From assembly GCA_013177825.1 (NCBI GenBank), contig JABLXX010000005.1, forward strand, positions 62,001-126,000: DNA of 64,000 nucleotides. The letters run 5' to 3'. The stretch's first letter is position 1, and every line of letters begins with the position of its first letter. Positions 1-7,883 of this stretch are shown here, piece by piece. A program made the position numbers and the translations under genes. Below the pieces are notes generated by a model, which made no database searches, was not told the origin of the DNA, and worked only from the letters and a program-made list of their open reading frames with translations. Source of the stretch: Syntrophaceae bacterium (lineage in GTDB: Bacteria; Desulfobacterota; Syntrophia; Syntrophales; PHBD01).

Positions 1-732
1 CAGATCCAGGGCAAAGGAAACCAGAATCCCCGCCAGGACGGAAAGAACGGCAATTGCCGCCGCTGCCGCCATGGTGGCCCGAAAACTGCTGGTTAGCTGA
101 AGGGCCGTCACGGCCGGCAGAATCAGCAGGGCCGAGATGAGGAGCACGCCCACCACCTTCATCGACAGGACCACCGCCACCGCCGTCAACAGGCCGAAGA
201 CCCGGTTGATCGCGTCCACCCGGATGCCCGAGGCCCGCGCCGACTCCTCGTCGAAGGTCACCGACAGGAGTTCCTGGTAGAACAGGGAAACGGCCGCCAC
301 GACGACGACCGAGAGAATGACGGAAACGGCGACATCCAGGGGACCGATGGTCAGGATGCTCCCGAAGAGGAAACTGAACAGGTCCACGTTGAATCCTCCC
401 GCCAGGCCGGCGATGAGGACGCCTCCGGCAATCCCGACGGCGGAGACGACGCCGATGGCGGCATCCCCGTACATCTTCGTCTTTTCGGCCAGTTTCAGGA
501 TCCCCAGCGCGGAGACCATCACGACGGGGATGGAGACGTAAAGCGGATTCCACTGGAGCCAGAGGGCCAGAGCCGCGCTGCCGAAGGTTGCGTGGGCCAG
601 CCCGTCGCCGATCAGCGACAGGCGGCGCAGGACGAGGAAGACGCCCAGGACCGCGCACAGGACGGCGATGAACGAGCCGGCGATGAGCGCCCGCTGTACG
701 AAACCGAAGGTCAGCCATTCCGTCCAGTTCAT
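1..732 (-). CDS. znuB: Zinc/manganese-type ABC importer permease, ABC-3 family (ZnuB-like), C-terminus cut by window edge
   Basis: Inner-membrane channel subunit of a divalent-metal ABC importer. The 244 codons present begin M-N-W-T-E-W-L and run open off the left edge, so the C-terminus is missing. The protein is almost wholly hydrophobic, with the family stretch RRLSLIGDGLAHATFG at about residues 36-51 and a later LFYQELLSVTFDEESARASG loop that normally contacts the ATPase. It starts 22 bp after the ATPase gene stops and is the last visible gene of a regulator-znuA-znuC-znuB operon. The Fur-type regulator and the His-rich binding protein favour zinc over manganese; that is inference. Confidence 0.88.
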   Translation of the reverse strand, partial: MNWTEWLTFGFVQRALIAGSFIAVLCAVLGVFLVLRRLSLIGDGLAHATFGSAALALWLQWNPLYVSIPVVMVSALGILKLAEKTKMYGDAAIGVVSAVGIAGGVLIAGLAGGFNVDLFSFLFGSILTIGPLDVAVSVILSVVVVAAVSLFYQELLSVTFDEESARASGIRVDAINRVFGLLTAVAVVLSMKVVGVLLISALLILPAVTALQLTSSFRATMAAAAAIAVLSVLAGILVSFALDL

Positions 733-754
733 GGTTCTCTTCTCCCGCGGCCCT

Positions 755-1606
755 TCATTTCCTAACCTCCCCGCACCGGTTTTCCATGCAGGACCCGGCG
801 GCCGTTTCCGGCGGAACGGGGTACGGCACCAGCCCGCCTTCACCCGTCGGAGCCCCGTGGCGATGGCAGATGACATGCTGGGCAAAGGCCCCGAAGATGC
901 GGGTCACGTCTTCGGAATGGCAGAATTCCTCATACGTGCCGTAAAACACGATCCGCTTGTCCAGGTAAAGAAGCTTCGAGCTGTATCGGCCGATGGTCCC
1001 GAGGTCGTGGGTTACCATCACGATGGAGACCTGCCTCCCGGCATTCAGGTCCGACAGAAGCTGGAAGAACCGGTCCCGCACCTCCGGGTCGAGGGCGGAG
1101 GCGGGCTCGTCGAGGATCAGGAGGTCCGGATCGTTGACCAGGGCCCGGGCGATCAGGACCCGCTGCTGTTGCCCCCCGGACAGTTCCCCCACGGGGCGGT
1201 CCCGAAGATCGTCGATGTCCAGTCGTTCGAGGACCCGATGGACGGCCTCCCGGTCGTCACGTCCGAGGACCTTGGGAAAGCGCTTCCCCGCCAGCCTCCC
1301 CAGGGCGACGATCTCCCGGACCGTAGCGGGGAAGCGGGGGACGACGAAGGCCGCCTTCTGGGGCAGGTATCCCACCCTCGTCCAGTCACGGAAATCCCGG
1401 ATGGACCGGCCGAAGAGCCGGATCTCCCCCTGCTCAGCCTCGATAAGGCCCAGCAGAAGCCGGATCAGCGTCGTCTTCCCCGAGCCGTTGGGCCCCACCA
1501 GTCCCACATAATCTCCTGTTTTAACGGAGAAACACAAGTCTTCAAGGACGTCCGCGCCATTGTACCGGAAGGTCAGGTTGCGGATGTCGAGAACGTCTAC
1601 GGACAT
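755..1606 (-). CDS. znuC: Zinc ABC transporter ATP-binding protein
   Basis: Cytoplasmic ATPase that powers metal import. Its 283 residues hold Walker A GPNGSGKT (38-45), the signature LSGGQ (142-146), Walker B LLILDEP (162-168) and the H-loop His at about 200. Its start overlaps the znuA stop by 10 bp, so the two are translationally coupled. The last ~55 residues extend past the usual ATPase core and contain several Cys and His (CHRH, then CMENRC), which could bind metal; that idea is inference only. Confidence 0.92.
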   Translation of the reverse strand: MSVDVLDIRNLTFRYNGADVLEDLCFSVKTGDYVGLVGPNGSGKTTLIRLLLGLIEAEQGEIRLFGRSIRDFRDWTRVGYLPQKAAFVVPRFPATVREIVALGRLAGKRFPKVLGRDDREAVHRVLERLDIDDLRDRPVGELSGGQQQRVLIARALVNDPDLLILDEPASALDPEVRDRFFQLLSDLNAGRQVSIVMVTHDLGTIGRYSSKLLYLDKRIVFYGTYEEFCHSEDVTRIFGAFAQHVICHRHGAPTGEGGLVPYPVPPETAAGSCMENRCGEVRK

Positions 1607-2583
1607 GCCAGGCCTCGCTTGAGGTTTTCCAGGTTCCTTTCCATCAGATCGAGAAACGTGACGCCCTTCTCCATGTCCTCCCGGCTGATGTTGGCGGCCG
1701 GGTGCAGCGTCAGGACGGCGGCTCCCGTCTCCCGGGATACGGCCTCGGCGATTTTCGGACTGACCAGTTCCTCCTGGTAGACGGCGGTCAGGCCATGGCG
1801 GCGGACCGTTTCGGCCAGCCGCATCAGGTCGCGGGGGGACGGCTCCGCGTCGGCGGTGAATCCAGGGTAGGCCGTATGGTATTCCAGCCCGTAGCGATGG
1901 GCCATGTATCCGAAGGCGAAGTGGCCCCCGTGGGCAATGACCTTTTTCCGGCAGGATGTCAGTGTCTCCCTGTATTTCCTGTCCAGGGCCAGGATCTTTT
2001 CCCGGAAGGCGGCGGCATTACGACGGTAGAAGTCCCCGTTGCCGGGATCCCGCCCGGCCAGGGCGGCGGCCAGGGAATCCACGATCAGGACGTCATTCCC
2101 AAAGTCGAGCCAGACATGGGGATCCGCACCGGCGTCGTCGTGGCCGTCGTGGGCGCGGCCGGCATCCCCGTCGTGATCCTCATGCCCCGCATCGCCCCGC
2201 CGGAGCGCAATCCCCCGGCTTGCATCGACGATGAGGAGATTTTTCCGGTCCAGACCCGCCAGGATTCGTTCCGCCCAGGGCTCCATGAACTTCCCCGTGT
2301 AGATGAAAACGGCCGCCTGCTGGATCCGGGTGATGTCCCCCGGCCGGGGCTCGAAAGCATGCGGCTCCACCCCGGGTGGCAGGAGCAGCGTCACGTGAAC
2401 CCGGTCCCCGCCGACCTGGCGGACGAAATCATACAATGGGAAAAGCGTCGTCACCACTTCCAGTTTTCCCGGTACTGTCCCCGTATCGCCACCGGGACGG
2501 CAGGAGAAAGTCAGCAGGATCGACAGCACACAGACCAGTCCTGTCATTGCGACAAGTTGCCCGCGCTTTCCGATTTTCTTCAT
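1597..2583 (-). CDS. znuA: Zinc ABC transporter substrate-binding lipoprotein
   Basis: Captures the metal outside the inner membrane for the ZnuBC channel. The chosen ATG (2583) gives 328 residues, is preceded by an AAAGGA ribosome site and overlaps the regulator stop in an ATGA. The N-terminus is a lipoprotein signal (MKKIGKRG, hydrophobic core, LTFS-Cys28). Metal-site family motifs are visible: EPHAFEP (about 73-79) and DPHVWLD (154-160). Between them lies a His/Asp-rich loop (about 134-148), typical of zinc-specific ZnuA proteins. Cluster A-I solute-binding family. Confidence 0.93.
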   Translation of the reverse strand: MKKIGKRGQLVAMTGLVCVLSILLTFSCRPGGDTGTVPGKLEVVTTLFPLYDFVRQVGGDRVHVTLLLPPGVEPHAFEPRPGDITRIQQAAVFIYTGKFMEPWAERILAGLDRKNLLIVDASRGIALRRGDAGHEDHDGDAGRAHDGHDDAGADPHVWLDFGNDVLIVDSLAAALAGRDPGNGDFYRRNAAAFREKILALDRKYRETLTSCRKKVIAHGGHFAFGYMAHRYGLEYHTAYPGFTADAEPSPRDLMRLAETVRRHGLTAVYQEELVSPKIAEAVSRETGAAVLTLHPAANISREDMEKGVTFLDLMERNLENLKRGLACP

Positions 2584-3095
2584 GAAATTCCTTTCCCTTT
2601 CCGGACCGTTCCCGCCGCCACCCGATCCGACGGCTGCGCAGCGGGAAGCCCCGAAGGCTCCCGTGACCCGGTTGCCCGGTGGCAGTCCGGACACAGGCCG
2701 AAGAACTCCAGGGTATGATGGAGCACCTGAAATCCCTTGGTCTGGCCGATGTCGGCTTCCAGCTCCCGCAAATCCCCCTCCAGGGCCACTTCCTCCGCCC
2801 GTTTGCAGTTCAGGCAGATGACGTGGTGATGGTGCGTATCGGGACAGAGCCGGTACCGGATCGTCCCGTCGCCGAAATGAATCTCATGAACGATGCCCCG
2901 GCCCTTGAGGAAAGAAAGTTCCCGGTAAACCGTGGTTTTGTTCACCCTGAGCCCCCGGGCGGCGAGAGCCTGGCGGAGATCGTCCGCCGACAGGAGCACG
3001 CGGCTGGTCGACAGGATGTCCAGGACGGCCCGCCGGGTCCGCGTGATCCGGCAGCCGGAGCCTTTTAAAATTTCTAATAATGAAGCTGTTTCCAT
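2580..3095 (-). CDS. zur: Fur-family transcriptional regulator, probably Zur
   Basis: Metal-sensing repressor of 171 residues. The winged helix (recognition helix VNKTTVYREL, 51-60) is followed by the HHHH stretch at 88-91 and two structural-zinc pairs, CLNC (94-97) and CPDC (135-138). It heads the znuACB genes with a 4-bp ATGA overlap, which points to a zinc sensor and not an iron-sensing Fur. A 19-bp palindrome lies just upstream inside its promoter, so autoregulation is likely. The ATG is only about 9 nt from the predicted -10, so the mRNA may be leaderless. PerR or Fur cannot be excluded from sequence alone. Confidence 0.85.
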   Translation of the reverse strand: METASLLEILKGSGCRITRTRRAVLDILSTSRVLLSADDLRQALAARGLRVNKTTVYRELSFLKGRGIVHEIHFGDGTIRYRLCPDTHHHHVICLNCKRAEEVALEGDLRELEADIGQTKGFQVLHHTLEFFGLCPDCHRATGSREPSGLPAAQPSDRVAAGTVRKGKGIS

Positions 3096-3104
3096 GGGGT
3101 GCAC

Positions 3105-3133
3105 ATTTAACGCAACCTGGTTGCGTTTGTCAA
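3105..3133 (-). promoter_or_regulatory. Promoter of the zur-znuACB operon with embedded palindromic operator
   Basis: On the minus strand, TTGACA (3133-3128), a 17-nt spacer and TTAAAT (3110-3105) form a good sigma-70 promoter. A 19-bp palindrome at 3109-3127 (arms AACGCAAC and GTTGCGTT around CTG) fills the spacer and enters the -10. A bound repressor would block RNA polymerase directly. The predicted transcript start lies only a few bases before the zur ATG. Confidence 0.8.
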
Positions 3134-3215
3134 GATTCATTCGGAATTGACCCGGACCGGCTTTTCCCGTATTGGTCAGCCGTCTGATTTTCCATGCCGA
3201 ATAACCGGAGGGAAG

Positions 3216-4127
3216 TTGAAGAAGCGTAAACGCATCGGCCTTGCCCTGGGAAGCGGATCCGCCCGCGGGTGGTCCCATATCGGAGTCGTCCGCTGCCTCC
3301 AGGAGGCGGATATCCCCATCGACGTCATCTGCGGCGCCTCCATGGGGGCGGTCGTCGGGGGCTGCTGGGCGGCGGGCTTCCTGGGCGAGATGGAAACGCT
3401 GGTCCGGGAACTCCGCTGGCCGGACATATTCCGCTTCCTCGAGGTCCGGCTTCCCCGTTCGGGATTCATGGGAGGAGACAAAATCACCGCCTATCTCAAG
3501 GAGCGCCTGACGGACCTCCATATCGAAGACCTGCCCGTGGCATTCGGCGCCGTTGCCTCGGACCTGTATTCGGGAAAAGAGGTCTGGCTCCGGAAGGGAT
3601 CGCTCATCGACGCCATGCGGGCGAGCATCTCCGTGCCCGTCATGTTCACCCCCTATCCCGAGGGTTCCCGATGGCTCCTGGACGGCGGGCTCGTGAATCC
3701 CGTTCCGGTCTCCCTCTGCCGCGCCATGGGGGCCGACATCGTCATTGCCGTCAGCCTGAACTCGGACATCCTGGGCAAGTCACTCTTCACCCGGGAACGC
3801 CGCCGGCGAAATCAGGTGATCCAGGAAAAGGTCGCCGACTTTCTGGACGCCAGCATTCCCTGGGGCAATCCTTCCGCCTGGCTGCGCCCCAACGGGAACT
3901 CGTCTCTCCGCGGTCCCACGCTGCTGGAGGTGATCACCCGGTCCCTCTACATCATGCAGGACCGGATCACCCGACAGAGGCTCCAGGCGGAGCCGCCGGA
4001 CATCCTGATCTCGCCCCACCTGGCCGACATCGCCCTGTTCGAGTTCAACCGCGGGGCGGAGGCCATCGAAGAGGGATATCGCGCCGCCGGCCTGGTGATT
4101 CCCCTGATCCGGGACCGGATGACCTGA
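3216..4127 (+). CDS. Patatin-like phospholipase (RssA/NTE-type serine hydrolase)
   Basis: Predicted cytoplasmic or membrane-peripheral lipid acyl hydrolase, 303 residues from the TTG at 3216, chosen because GGAGG lies 4 nt upstream; a TTG at 3147 would add 23 unconvincing residues. It has the family's glycine-rich oxyanion loop LGSGSARG (11-18), the nucleophile elbow GASMG (Ser42) and the catalytic DGG (Asp156). It is divergent from the zinc operon and lies 47 bp before thiM, so it may be transcribed with the thiamin genes. The substrate is unknown. Confidence 0.88.
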   Translation: MKKRKRIGLALGSGSARGWSHIGVVRCLQEADIPIDVICGASMGAVVGGCWAAGFLGEMETLVRELRWPDIFRFLEVRLPRSGFMGGDKITAYLKERLTDLHIEDLPVAFGAVASDLYSGKEVWLRKGSLIDAMRASISVPVMFTPYPEGSRWLLDGGLVNPVPVSLCRAMGADIVIAVSLNSDILGKSLFTRERRRRNQVIQEKVADFLDASIPWGNPSAWLRPNGNSSLRGPTLLEVITRSLYIMQDRITRQRLQAEPPDILISPHLADIALFEFNRGAEAIEEGYRAAGLVIPLIRDRMT

Positions 4128-4174
4128 AGGCGCCCGGCATGAAAAGGGAATAACCGTTCCGTAAAGGAGAAAAC

Positions 4175-4984
4175 ATGGATCTGAACCCCGACCGGATCGC
4201 CGCCGCCCTCGGCGAGGTCCGCCGCCGTTCCCCGGTGGTCCACAACATCACCAACTACGTTGTCATGAACTCGACCGCCAATGCTCTCCTGGCGGTGGGG
4301 GCCTCGCCGGTGATGGCCCACGCCCCCGAGGAAGTGGAGGAAATGGCGGGCCTGGCCCAGGCCCTGGTGATCAACATCGGAACCCTGAGCGTTCCCTGGA
4401 TCCAGGCGATGCTACTGGCGGTGCGGGAGGCCGCGAGGCGAAAGATCCCCATCGTCCTGGACCCCGTGGGAGCCGGCGCCACAACATACCGGACGAAGAC
4501 AGCCCTCGAAATCATGGATGCGGTGCCCGTCTCCGTGCTCCGGGGCAATGCCTCGGAGATCCGGGCCCTCGTCGAGAGCGACGCGAAGACGAAGGGCGTG
4601 GACAGCCTGGACGACTCGGACAGCGCCGTGGCGGCCGCCCGGGAGCTGAACCGGAGCCGCGGAAGCGTCGTCTGTGTAAGCGGGGAAACGGATTACATCG
4701 TCGGCCCGGATCGCACGGTCAGCATCCGGAACGGCCATCCCCTGATGCCCCGCGTGACGGGCCTGGGCTGCACCGCCACGGCCCTCTGCGGGGCCTTTGC
4801 CGCCGTCGAGGAGGATCCGATGCTTGCCGTTGCCTCCGCCATGGCGGTCATGGGGATTGCCGGCGAGATGGCAGCGGAAAAGGCCGCCGGCCCGGGGACC
4901 CTGCAGCTGTACTTCCTGGATGCCCTCTGGCTCATGACGGATCTGGACATCCGGAACCGGCTCCGGGCGGAGGTCCTCCCGTGA
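4175..4984 (+). CDS. thiM: Hydroxyethylthiazole kinase
   Basis: Phosphorylates 4-methyl-5-(2-hydroxyethyl)thiazole in thiamin salvage. The 269 residues match family length, with the N-terminal substrate region VVHNITNYVVMN (21-32), DPVGAGAT (96-103), GNASE (124-128) and the C-terminal TGLGCTA with the conserved Cys199. A good AAAGGAG precedes the ATG. Its stop overlaps the thiE GTG start, so both are coupled. I see no TPP riboswitch in the 47 bp upstream. Confidence 0.95.
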   Translation: MDLNPDRIAAALGEVRRRSPVVHNITNYVVMNSTANALLAVGASPVMAHAPEEVEEMAGLAQALVINIGTLSVPWIQAMLLAVREAARRKIPIVLDPVGAGATTYRTKTALEIMDAVPVSVLRGNASEIRALVESDAKTKGVDSLDDSDSAVAAARELNRSRGSVVCVSGETDYIVGPDRTVSIRNGHPLMPRVTGLGCTATALCGAFAAVEEDPMLAVASAMAVMGIAGEMAAEKAAGPGTLQLYFLDALWLMTDLDIRNRLRAEVLP

Positions 4985-5622
4985 AGGGCCTTTACCTCGT
5001 CACGGACCGGGACCTCTGCGGTTCCAGGACCGTCGAGGAGGTTGTCCGGCTCGCCGCGGAAGGAGGGGCCGTCGCCGTCCAGCTCCGGGAAAAGGACCTT
5101 CCCACCCGGCCCTTCATCGAGGAGGCGATCCGGATCCGGAAACTTCTGGACGCTCTCGGCATTCCCCTGATCATCAACGACCGCCTCGACGTGGCCCTGG
5201 CCTCGGGCGCCGCGGGGCTCCACGTCGGGCAGGACGACATGCCTTATGACACGGCCCGGCGGATCCTTGGCCCGAAGGCCTTGATCGGCCTGTCCGTCGA
5301 GACCTGGGAGGACGTGGAACGGGCGGAAGATCTCGACGTGGACTACCTCGGTGTCAGCCCCGTTTTTGCCACGCCGACCAAGACGGACACGAAGGAACCC
5401 TGGAGCATCGAAGGACTGGCGCGGATCCGCGCCTTTTCGCGCCATCCCCTTGTCGCCATCGGGGGACTGAACGCCGGCAACGCCGCCGCCGTGGTCCGGG
5501 CGGGGGCCGACGCCGTGGCCGTGATCTCCGCCGTGTGCGCCGCGGAGGACCCCCGGGAGGCCTCCCGGGACCTGGCCCGGATCATTGCCGGCGCTCTGGC
5601 GGAAAGAAAGGACAGGCCTTGA
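4981..5622 (+). CDS. thiE: Thiamine-phosphate synthase
   Basis: Joins hydroxymethylpyrimidine pyrophosphate and thiazole phosphate to thiamin monophosphate. The 213-residue TIM-barrel protein shows QLREK (34-38), GLHVGQDD (79-86), the phosphate-loop region VSPVFATPTKTD and AIGGLNAGN. It starts at a GTG that overlaps the thiM TGA, and its own TGA overlaps the TTG of the next gene, so three genes are tightly coupled. Confidence 0.95.
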   Translation: MKGLYLVTDRDLCGSRTVEEVVRLAAEGGAVAVQLREKDLPTRPFIEEAIRIRKLLDALGIPLIINDRLDVALASGAAGLHVGQDDMPYDTARRILGPKALIGLSVETWEDVERAEDLDVDYLGVSPVFATPTKTDTKEPWSIEGLARIRAFSRHPLVAIGGLNAGNAAAVVRAGADAVAVISAVCAAEDPREASRDLARIIAGALAERKDRP

Positions 5623-6434
5623 CGGAGAAGCTGGTCGTCCTTGATTTCTCCGGGACGCTGTGCCTTGCGGCCCCCCGTTTCGCCGCCCCGGCGGCGCTCC
5701 ATGAGGAGCTGGCAAAGAGCGGCCTGGCCGCCCTGGGCGTGACCTCCGAGGTGTTCTGGTCCGAACTGGTCAACCCGACGTGGACGGCGGGCAGCACAAC
5801 CCGGGCGGGCTATCGCCGGGTCCTGACGGAGCGCCTGGCGAATCTGACCCCACAGGCCTCAAGGGACGACGTCGCCCGGTCCGTCTCCCGGTTCAGCAAC
5901 GCCTACTTCCAGGCCAACTCCGTCGACCCCCTCTGGTCCGCCTTCCTCGGGACCTGCGTCCGGCAGGCCGGCCTGGCCGCCGTTATCGCCACGGACCATT
6001 ACGCCGAGGCGACGGAAGCCGTCCTCGCCTCCCTGGCCGGGATCGGAATCCCGGGGCGCTCCGTGGAAGAAGCCCCCTTGTCGCCGCCCGGAGAAGCTGT
6101 CCTGGTGGCCAACTCGGCCGACCTGGGGACGCACAAGTCCGGCCGGGAGTTCTGGGAGGCCCTCCGCCGGCGCATGAACTGTCCTGAACTGAAAGGGATT
6201 CTGCTGGTGGACGACTTCGGGATCAACGAACCGGAAGGCGACGCTTACGGGGCATCAGAGAGGGTGATCCAGCGAAAGGCGGAGACAACGGCCCGCCTGG
6301 TGGAGGTCTTCCAGGCCCCCGTATCGTGCTTCTTCTTCTCGCTCCGGCCCGCCCCCGGCGAACCCGGGGAGATTCCCGCCGCAGCCCGGATCGACGAGGC
6401 TCTTGGGGCGCTGAAGCAATTCCTGGCGGCCTGA
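5619..6434 (+). CDS. HAD-superfamily protein in the thiamin operon, function unassigned
   Basis: The 271-residue protein starts at TTG 5619 (overlapping the thiE TGA; AAAGGA lies upstream). HAD motifs are visible: motif I DFSGTL (Asp9), a motif II region around IATDHYAE (about 123), Lys173 and motif IV VDDFG (197-201). The usual general acid two residues after the nucleophile is Ser11 instead of Asp, which is unusual for a HAD phosphatase. Coupling to thiE suggests a role near thiamin phosphates, but the Ser argues against a standard phosphomonoesterase. Substrate unknown. Confidence 0.7.
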   Translation: MTEKLVVLDFSGTLCLAAPRFAAPAALHEELAKSGLAALGVTSEVFWSELVNPTWTAGSTTRAGYRRVLTERLANLTPQASRDDVARSVSRFSNAYFQANSVDPLWSAFLGTCVRQAGLAAVIATDHYAEATEAVLASLAGIGIPGRSVEEAPLSPPGEAVLVANSADLGTHKSGREFWEALRRRMNCPELKGILLVDDFGINEPEGDAYGASERVIQRKAETTARLVEVFQAPVSCFFFSLRPAPGEPGEIPAAARIDEALGALKQFLAA

Positions 6435-6457
6435 CGGCGTCTCCGGTCACCGTCGCC

Positions 6458-7492
6458 TTATGCCGCTCCGTCTTCCGCCGGCTCCGGCGTTTTTTCCCCG
6501 CGAAACGCCGCCTCCGCCTCCGCGTGGATCTCCCCTTCCAGGCCCCGGTATTTCGGAGAAAAGTGAAACAGGACGATCCGCCGGGCCCCGGCCCGCCGCG
6601 CCAGCCACCCGGCCTGGCAGGCCGTCAGGTGGCGCTTCAGGAAGGCCTTGTCCCGCTCCTCATGCAGGAAGGTGGCCTCGATGAAAAGAAGGTCCGAACC
6701 CGCCGCGACGGCCTCGATACGGCGGACGTTTTCCCGGGTGAAGACGGCGTCGGTAACGTAGGAAACGACCATCCCGGGAGAGATCTTGACGGCCCGTTCC
6801 CGGAAGAGGCCCAGGGGCAGGATCCGCTCCGCCGTTCCCCCCTGTCCGTCCTTCCACCAGGCCCGGACGGGCGTGTCGTCCGGCTGTCCTTCCAGGATCC
6901 GCTGCCTCAGGTCCATCAGCCACGACCCCGTCGGCAGCTCCATCTCCTCCAGGACGTTGCGCTTGAAATTGATCCGGTTCTTCTCCTCGAACCGGAACGC
7001 CAGGCAGGGGATGCCGTGATCGATCAGATCCGCCCGCACCGAAAAGAGCCGCTCCTCCACGAGGAGACCGTCGAAGCGGTCCGTTTCCTCCCGCCCCTCG
7101 GGCAAGAATCCGGTCCGGCACCGGTAGCGGCGGGTGATGCGCTCCGGCGGGCGGACCTCCGTGGCGACAAGGACGAAGTCGGTCGCATAGTTCTCCACCA
7201 GGTTCCAGGTGTAGGCCTGGAGCTTGTTCTCCAGGCGCTCCAGGAAACCCGGGGGGCCGTACAGGAAGAGGGGCTGCTCCCGCCCCAGGCGGACCCGGAG
7301 GAGGTGGTCGAAGCCGATGAAATGGTCCATGTGGGCGTGGGAAACGAAGACGTGCCGGACCTTCAGGATGTTCCGGGGTACGAGGTTCCGGAGATCCCCC
7401 AGGTCGAAGAGGATGCCGTCGCGGCGGTACTTGCTGTCCAGGTAGACGACGGGATCCTCGAATGGATCGTTGACGAGAACGGCTCGGAACAT
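6458..7492 (-). CDS. RNase Z-like metallo-beta-lactamase-fold hydrolase
   Basis: A 344-residue metallo-hydrolase. The signature HAHMDH (52-57) binds the two zinc ions, a downstream YVTDA Asp and the C-terminal FHFSPKY motif match the tRNase Z group (3' end maturation of tRNA precursors). Longer than a typical ~300-residue bacterial RNase Z, with an extra segment in the middle and a poorly conserved Glu/Ala tail. It converges with the HAD gene across 23 bp. It may process another RNA or a small molecule; the tRNase activity is inferred from family motifs. Confidence 0.75.
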   Translation of the reverse strand: MFRAVLVNDPFEDPVVYLDSKYRRDGILFDLGDLRNLVPRNILKVRHVFVSHAHMDHFIGFDHLLRVRLGREQPLFLYGPPGFLERLENKLQAYTWNLVENYATDFVLVATEVRPPERITRRYRCRTGFLPEGREETDRFDGLLVEERLFSVRADLIDHGIPCLAFRFEEKNRINFKRNVLEEMELPTGSWLMDLRQRILEGQPDDTPVRAWWKDGQGGTAERILPLGLFRERAVKISPGMVVSYVTDAVFTRENVRRIEAVAAGSDLLFIEATFLHEERDKAFLKRHLTACQAGWLARRAGARRIVLFHFSPKYRGLEGEIHAEAEAAFRGEKTPEPAEDGAA

Positions 7493-7613
7493 GGCGCGGA
7501 AGGTTCCTCCGGTTTCGCGTCATTGTAGGCAATTTCTTGCCTTCCTGTAAAGCCTCCGGTAGATACGCCGGAAAGGATCGCTCCACCGCGGCGGTGGGAA
7601 AGGACGGGAAAAC

Positions 7614-7883
7614 ATGGACGAACGCTCACGGCAGGACCTGCTGGAATCGGCGGAGAACGTCAGGCTGGCCGCCCTCTACCTGCAGCAGCGCCTCATGAGA
7701 GGCGGCGACGAGGGCTTCCTGGAAGCCCGGCGGGAATACGAACGGCTGGTGGAGCGGTTCCGCCGGGATCATCCCGACGCCGTCACCGAGCGGCAGAGCC
7801 GGAACGCCCTGGAGGATCTCGATTACTTCCTCATCCTCGTCGAACAGGCCATTGACGGCTACCGGCGGGACGGCGGGTCCTGA
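7614..7883 (+). CDS. Small hypothetical protein, helical
   Basis: Unrecognised 89-residue protein, rich in Arg, Glu and Leu and predicted to be all-helical (for example SAENVRLAALYLQQRL). An AAAGGA ribosome site lies before the ATG and codon use resembles the neighbours. Its end overlaps the end of livF on the other strand by 25 bp. No transmembrane segment, signal or metal motif is visible. It stands alone between two minus-strand genes. Confidence 0.55.
   Translation: MDERSRQDLLESAENVRLAALYLQQRLMRGGDEGFLEARREYERLVERFRRDHPDAVTERQSRNALEDLDYFLILVEQAIDGYRRDGGS

Noticed and set aside
4128..4174. TPP riboswitch before thiM
   Set aside because: Only 47 bp separate the patatin gene from thiM, and neither the CTGAGA-type core nor the required helices are visible.
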